Below are positions 6,560-9,550 of a stretch of 9,550 bases of DNA, in pieces; position 1 is the stretch's first letter; the number at the start of each line of letters is the position of its first letter. Both the position numbers and the translations under genes were made by a program. Source of the stretch: Acidobacteriota bacterium (lineage in GTDB: Bacteria; Acidobacteriota; Thermoanaerobaculia; Multivoradales; JAHZIX01); assembly GCA_020439725.1 (NCBI GenBank), contig JAGQSE010000409.1, positions 6,303-15,852 on the forward strand. Direction: 5' to 3'. The notes beneath the pieces are model-generated. The model was not told the origin of the DNA. It was given only the letters and a program-made list of their open reading frames with translations, and did not search any database.

Positions 6560-7459
6560 ATGCCCACCACCACCCCAACCGGCGCCGAGACCACCGAGAC
6601 GCTCTTCGACTACGAGCGGTGGGAAAGCCGGCTCCCCGAGCTCGAAGCGCGGTATCGCTCGAACCGTCCCTATCCGCACATCCATCTCGACGGCCTCCTC
6701 GACCCCGAGCTGGCGCAGCGGCTCGAGGCGGCCTTCCCGGCCCCCGACGCCGCCTCGTGGATCCAGTACAAGCACTTCAACGAGAACAAGCTCGGCAATA
6801 CCCATCGTGAGGCCTTCCCCGAGATCATCGGCCGCGTCGTCGACGAGCTCGGCTCGCCACGGTTCGTGGCCTGGTTGTCGAAGCTGACCGGCATCGCGGG
6901 GCTGATGCCCGACCCGACCCTCGAGGGCGGCGGCATGCATCAGACCGAGCGCGGAGGCTTCTTGAACCTCCACGCCGACTTCACGATGCACCACCACAAG
7001 ACGCACTGGCGCCGGCGCTGCAATCTCATCCTGTTCTTGAACGAAGGCTGGGAAGAAACCTGGGGCGGCGCCCTCGAGCTGTGGGATCGCGAAATGAAGC
7101 GCTGCGAGGCGAAGGTGCTGCCGCTCTTGAACCACGCGGTGATCTTCAACACCGACGACGACTCCTTCCACGGCTATCCCGACGCCATCGAGTGTCCCGA
7201 GACGGTGACCCGCAAGAGCCTGGCGCTCTACTACTACACCGAGGAGACGGACCCCTCCTATCGCGGCCGCTCGACCGCCTATCGCGCCCGCCCCGGCGAG
7301 GGTTGGAAGGCGCCGCTCATCTGGCTCGACAAGGAGGCCGTGGCCCTCTACTCAACCTTGAAGCGCCGGTTGGGTCTCTCCGATGACTTCGCCAGCCGTG
7401 TCCTCGGCCTGCTGTCGCGCAGGAAGAAGAGCGACAAGACCGGTGGCAAGACCTCGTAG
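6560..7459 (+). CDS. 2-oxoglutarate/Fe(II)-dependent dioxygenase (prolyl-4-hydroxylase-like)
   Basis: 299 residues with no signal peptide, so probably cytoplasmic. It carries the full facial triad in a double-stranded beta-helix context: His138-x-Asp140 in LNLHADF, distal His204 in DDSFHGYPD, and Arg218 in TRKSLALYYYT, 14 residues on, which should bind the 2-oxoglutarate carboxylate. The core strands NLILFLNEGWEETWGGALELWD and NHAVIFNTDD resemble the 2OG-FeII_Oxy_3 / P4H family. Next to the HxD is a His cluster (HHHKTH, 144-149), and the C-terminal tail is basic (SRRKKSDKTGGKTS). The N-terminal region contains PYPHIHLDGLLDPELAQRLEAAFP, the usual entrance to this family. GGAG lies 8 nt before the ATG. 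It begins 73 nt after the sulfatase-like gene and its 3' end touches or overlaps the next gene. The reaction is expected to be hydroxylation of a side chain or small molecule; the substrate cannot be told. Confidence 0.88.
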   Translation: MPTTTPTGAETTETLFDYERWESRLPELEARYRSNRPYPHIHLDGLLDPELAQRLEAAFPAPDAASWIQYKHFNENKLGNTHREAFPEIIGRVVDELGSPRFVAWLSKLTGIAGLMPDPTLEGGGMHQTERGGFLNLHADFTMHHHKTHWRRRCNLILFLNEGWEETWGGALELWDREMKRCEAKVLPLLNHAVIFNTDDDSFHGYPDAIECPETVTRKSLALYYYTEETDPSYRGRSTAYRARPGEGWKAPLIWLDKEAVALYSTLKRRLGLSDDFASRVLGLLSRRKKSDKTGGKTS

Positions 7460-8750
7460 CGGGACTCTCTTGACGCCCCGCGCCGCCAGCCTCTTGGGCC
7501 TCGTGCTTCTGGCCGCCGCCGGCTGTGGCGGTCAAACCACCGGACCGCCCGACTCAGCCGCCTCCACGACCACGACCGACCCGTCGCCGGCGGGCGAACG
7601 CGGCGAGATGCCGAGCGTCGACGACCTCCGCGCGCTGCCCTACACCGGCTTCACCGCCGCGGGCGAGGACCGGGACAAGAGCGGGGTGGTGGTCCTCGAC
7701 CGAGCGCGCTCGGAGCCCGGCTACAACCTCACCACCCACCGCTCGCTGTGCAGCGCCGAGCTGCTGAGCGCCACCGGTCGGGCGCTCATCCAGTGGACCC
7801 TTCCCCACTGCCGGCAATGGTCGAACATCCTGCTGCTAGAAAACGGCGACGTCGCGGTCATCGGCATGGACGAGGAGCCAGGCCTGAAGCCCTATGAGCT
7901 GCGCTACGTCGCGCGGCTCGGCTGGTCCGGCGAGCTGCGCTGGAAGCGTCGGCTGCCGGCGCACCACGACCTGTCCGAGACCCCCGGCGAAGGCCTCCTG
8001 GTGCTCACCGCCGGCTATCGCGACGCGCCGGAGATCGCCGGCTCGGAGCGGCTCTACGACAACCGGCTGACGCTCCTGGGCCGGGGCGGCGAGGTCCTCG
8101 AAGAGGTCTCCGCCTACGATCTCTTCCGCGCCGGCCCCTTCCCCTTCACCTTCCAGCCGGTGGCGGCGAAGGAGACCCAGGACGGCGACGTCGCGGTCGA
8201 TCTCTTCCACCTCAACTCGGTGCAATGGAACCCCTACCCCGAGCTCGCTGACCGCTACCCGCTCTTCGGCCCGGACAACGTCCTGGTGTGCAGCCGCCAC
8301 CAGGACACGGTGGCGATCCTCGACTGGCGGACGAAAGAGCTGGTTTGGGCCTGGGGGCAAGGCGTGCTGTCGGGCCCTCACGACGCCAGCTGGCTGGCCA
8401 ACGGTCACCTGCTGGTCTTCGACAACGGCCTCGAGCGCGGCTGGTCGAGGGTGGTCGAGGTCGACCCGGCGACCGGTGAGATCGTGTGGCAATACCGCGA
8501 CGAGCAACCCGAGGGATTCTTCACGCTGAGCCGCGGCTCGGCCCAGCGGTTGGCCAACGGCGACACGTTGATCGCCGAATCGGACCGCGGCCGGGCCTTC
8601 GAGGTCACCCCCGATGGTGAGATCGTCTGGGAGTACTTCAGTCCCCACGTCAACGAGCAGGACGAACGCGCGACGATCGTGCGCATGAAGCGGCACCCGG
8701 CGGCGGAGATCGACGCCTTCCGTGCCGGCCACCGGCCGGCATCTCAGTAG
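7443..8750 (+). CDS. Arylsulfotransferase (ASST)-like beta-propeller lipoprotein
   Basis: 435 residues from GTG 7443. A basic N-terminus and hydrophobic stretch end in LLAAAGC (Cys28), suggesting a lipoprotein, followed by a Ser/Thr/Pro linker (about 31-55). The body consists of propeller-like blades: LLLENGDVAVIG, LFHLNSVQWNP (His256), LVCSRHQDTVAILDW (Arg285/His286), GPHDASWLANGHLLVFDNG (His313), VVEVDPATGEIVWQY and GSAQRLANGDTLIAES then FEVTPDGEIVWEY. The HDASWLANGHLLVFDNG and AQRL.NGDTLI signatures are typical of the Arylsulfotransferase (ASST) families. Canonical ASST moves sulfate between phenols through a His intermediate without PAPS; the conserved His/Arg set here is compatible but not proof of activity. 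Start uncertain: GTG 7443 overlaps the dioxygenase gene by 17 bp, while TTG 7470 gives MTPRAASLLGLVLLAAAGC and no overlap; neither has a strong Shine-Dalgarno. A longer ATG start (7383) would lie deep within the dioxygenase gene. Confidence 0.8.
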   Translation: MARPRSGTLLTPRAASLLGLVLLAAAGCGGQTTGPPDSAASTTTTDPSPAGERGEMPSVDDLRALPYTGFTAAGEDRDKSGVVVLDRARSEPGYNLTTHRSLCSAELLSATGRALIQWTLPHCRQWSNILLLENGDVAVIGMDEEPGLKPYELRYVARLGWSGELRWKRRLPAHHDLSETPGEGLLVLTAGYRDAPEIAGSERLYDNRLTLLGRGGEVLEEVSAYDLFRAGPFPFTFQPVAAKETQDGDVAVDLFHLNSVQWNPYPELADRYPLFGPDNVLVCSRHQDTVAILDWRTKELVWAWGQGVLSGPHDASWLANGHLLVFDNGLERGWSRVVEVDPATGEIVWQYRDEQPEGFFTLSRGSAQRLANGDTLIAESDRGRAFEVTPDGEIVWEYFSPHVNEQDERATIVRMKRHPAAEIDAFRAGHRPASQ

Positions 8751-9550
8751 CCGAGGGAACGCAGCGTCTTCTCGAGCTCGGCGTCGATCTCGGAAGGTTG
8801 GTCCGGTGGCGTCGGGTAGCGCGCCAGCCAGGCGCGCAGATGACGCTGGAGCCGGTCGACGACCTCGGGGTGCTCGGTGGTGAGGTCCCGCTCCTCGTCG
8901 GGGTCCTCGGCCAGATCGTAGAGCCGAGCACGGCCGCCCTCGCCGACCAGCAGCTTCCACCGCCCGTCGCGGACCGCCACCAGGTCTCCGGCCTCGACGT
9001 CGCGAATCGGCTGCCCGGCCACCGACACCAGGAAGTCACGGCGCTCCTCGCGACGATCGACCGCACCCGGGTCGTAGAGCGGGTGCTCGGTGATGGCGAC
9101 CGAATCGTCGGGGCGCGGTGCCAGCAGAGAGCGACCGGCGAAGGCGGCAGGCACCGGCAACCCCGCCACCTCGAGCATCGTCGGCGCGAGATCGAGGAGC
9201 TCGACGGCTCCGTCGACCACCCCGGTGCGCGCTTTCCCCGGCAGCCGCAGGAGCAGCGGCACGTGCACCGCGCCCTGATCGAGGCAGGTGCCGTGCTCGA
9301 AGTAGGTCCCCTTGCCTAGGCATTCGCCGTGGTCGGCGACCACTACCACCAGCGTCCCCTGGTCGACTCCGGTCGCGGCGAGGGTGGCGAGGAGCTCGCC
9401 CACCCAGTGGTCCGTATAGCTCACCTCCGCCGTGTACTGGGCCAACGCGTAGTCGAGGACCTCCTGTGGCAGGTCACCTCCGGTGCGCGCCAGCAGCGGG
9501 CGGAGCGCCGGACGCGAGAACACCGGCAGCTCCTCCTCGAGCCCCGGCGG
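8744..9550 (-). CDS. Sulfatase-family hydrolase, C-terminal part (N-terminus beyond right edge)
   Basis: 268 residues are visible. The frame is open to the right edge (reading PPGLEEELPVFSRPALR inward), so the start and the nucleophile motif lie outside the window. The visible part is the classic C-terminal half: YTAEVSYTDHWVGELLATL, then VVVVADHGECLGKG (metal-binding Asp-His at 9334-9329), HGTCLDQGAVHVPLLLRLPG, DLAPTMLEVAGLP and FAGRSLLAP. DGRWKLL followed by ARLYDLAEDPDEERDL is the usual C-terminal subdomain of arylsulfatases. It ends LRSLGY, like the other sulfatase-like protein in the window. Being cut, it cannot be told whether it has Cys/Ser (true formylglycine sulfatase) or Thr. It converges on the ASST-like gene with a 7-bp overlap of the two stop regions, so there is no room for a terminator between them. 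Confidence 0.9.
   Translation of the reverse strand, partial: PPGLEEELPVFSRPALRPLLARTGGDLPQEVLDYALAQYTAEVSYTDHWVGELLATLAATGVDQGTLVVVVADHGECLGKGTYFEHGTCLDQGAVHVPLLLRLPGKARTGVVDGAVELLDLAPTMLEVAGLPVPAAFAGRSLLAPRPDDSVAITEHPLYDPGAVDRREERRDFLVSVAGQPIRDVEAGDLVAVRDGRWKLLVGEGGRARLYDLAEDPDEERDLTTEHPEVVDRLQRHLRAWLARYPTPPDQPSEIDAELEKTLRSLGY

Noticed and set aside
5074..6594. 506-codon open frame on the minus strand spanning the sulfatase-like gene
   Set aside because: Its translation is low-complexity Val/Glu/Gly-rich with no recognisable motif. The plus strand over the same bases has a complete family fold. Long antisense frames are expected in such GC-rich coding DNA.
7836..8960. 374-codon minus-strand frame opposite the ASST-like gene
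   Set aside because: Crosses two real genes and has biased composition and no domain signatures.

Overview
The window is very GC-rich and gene-dense, with strongly G/C-biased third codon positions. It looks like part of a Gram-negative bacterial chromosome. Signal peptides, several putative lipoproteins and abundant sulfatase-fold proteins suggest a high-GC environmental lineage such as Acidobacteriota or a relative. That placement is an impression from gene content, with no marker gene to confirm it. I see no rRNA, tRNA, CRISPR array, insertion sequence or phage gene. The largest gaps without a gene are about 120 bp (654-775) and 108 bp (4984-5091), and both appear to be promoter regions.

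Left half, minus strand (read right to left, about 4983 to 1): modA, modB and modC encode a molybdate ABC importer (binding lipoprotein, permease, ATPase). They are followed after 47 bp by tmk (thymidylate kinase) and holB (DNA polymerase III delta-prime subunit). Three junctions (modA/modB, modB/modC, tmk/holB) have 4-bp GTGA or ATGA overlaps, which suggests translational coupling and possibly one long transcript. After holB, a recognisable -35/-10 pair with 17-bp spacing starts a separate gene. This is a secreted protein with a SurA-like chaperone N-domain leading into a DsbA/thioredoxin-type domain, cut by the left edge.

Right half, plus strand (5092-8750): three genes diverge from modA. 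They encode a lipoprotein of the alkaline phosphatase/sulfatase superfamily with Thr where sulfatases carry the formylglycine Cys/Ser; a 2-oxoglutarate/Fe(II) dioxygenase with HxD...H...R; and a lipoprotein resembling the ASST-type arylsulfotransferase beta-propeller. A second sulfatase-like gene (minus strand, cut by the right edge) converges on the last of these with a 7-bp tail-to-tail overlap.

The left half is a conserved nutrient-uptake, replication and envelope-folding set. The right half is the less ordinary part. Two sulfatase-fold proteins, an ASST-like protein and a dioxygenase side by side could form an envelope pathway that makes, moves or removes sulfate or phosphate esters on a hydroxylated substrate. 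That link is inferred from gene proximity only, and the substrate is unknown.
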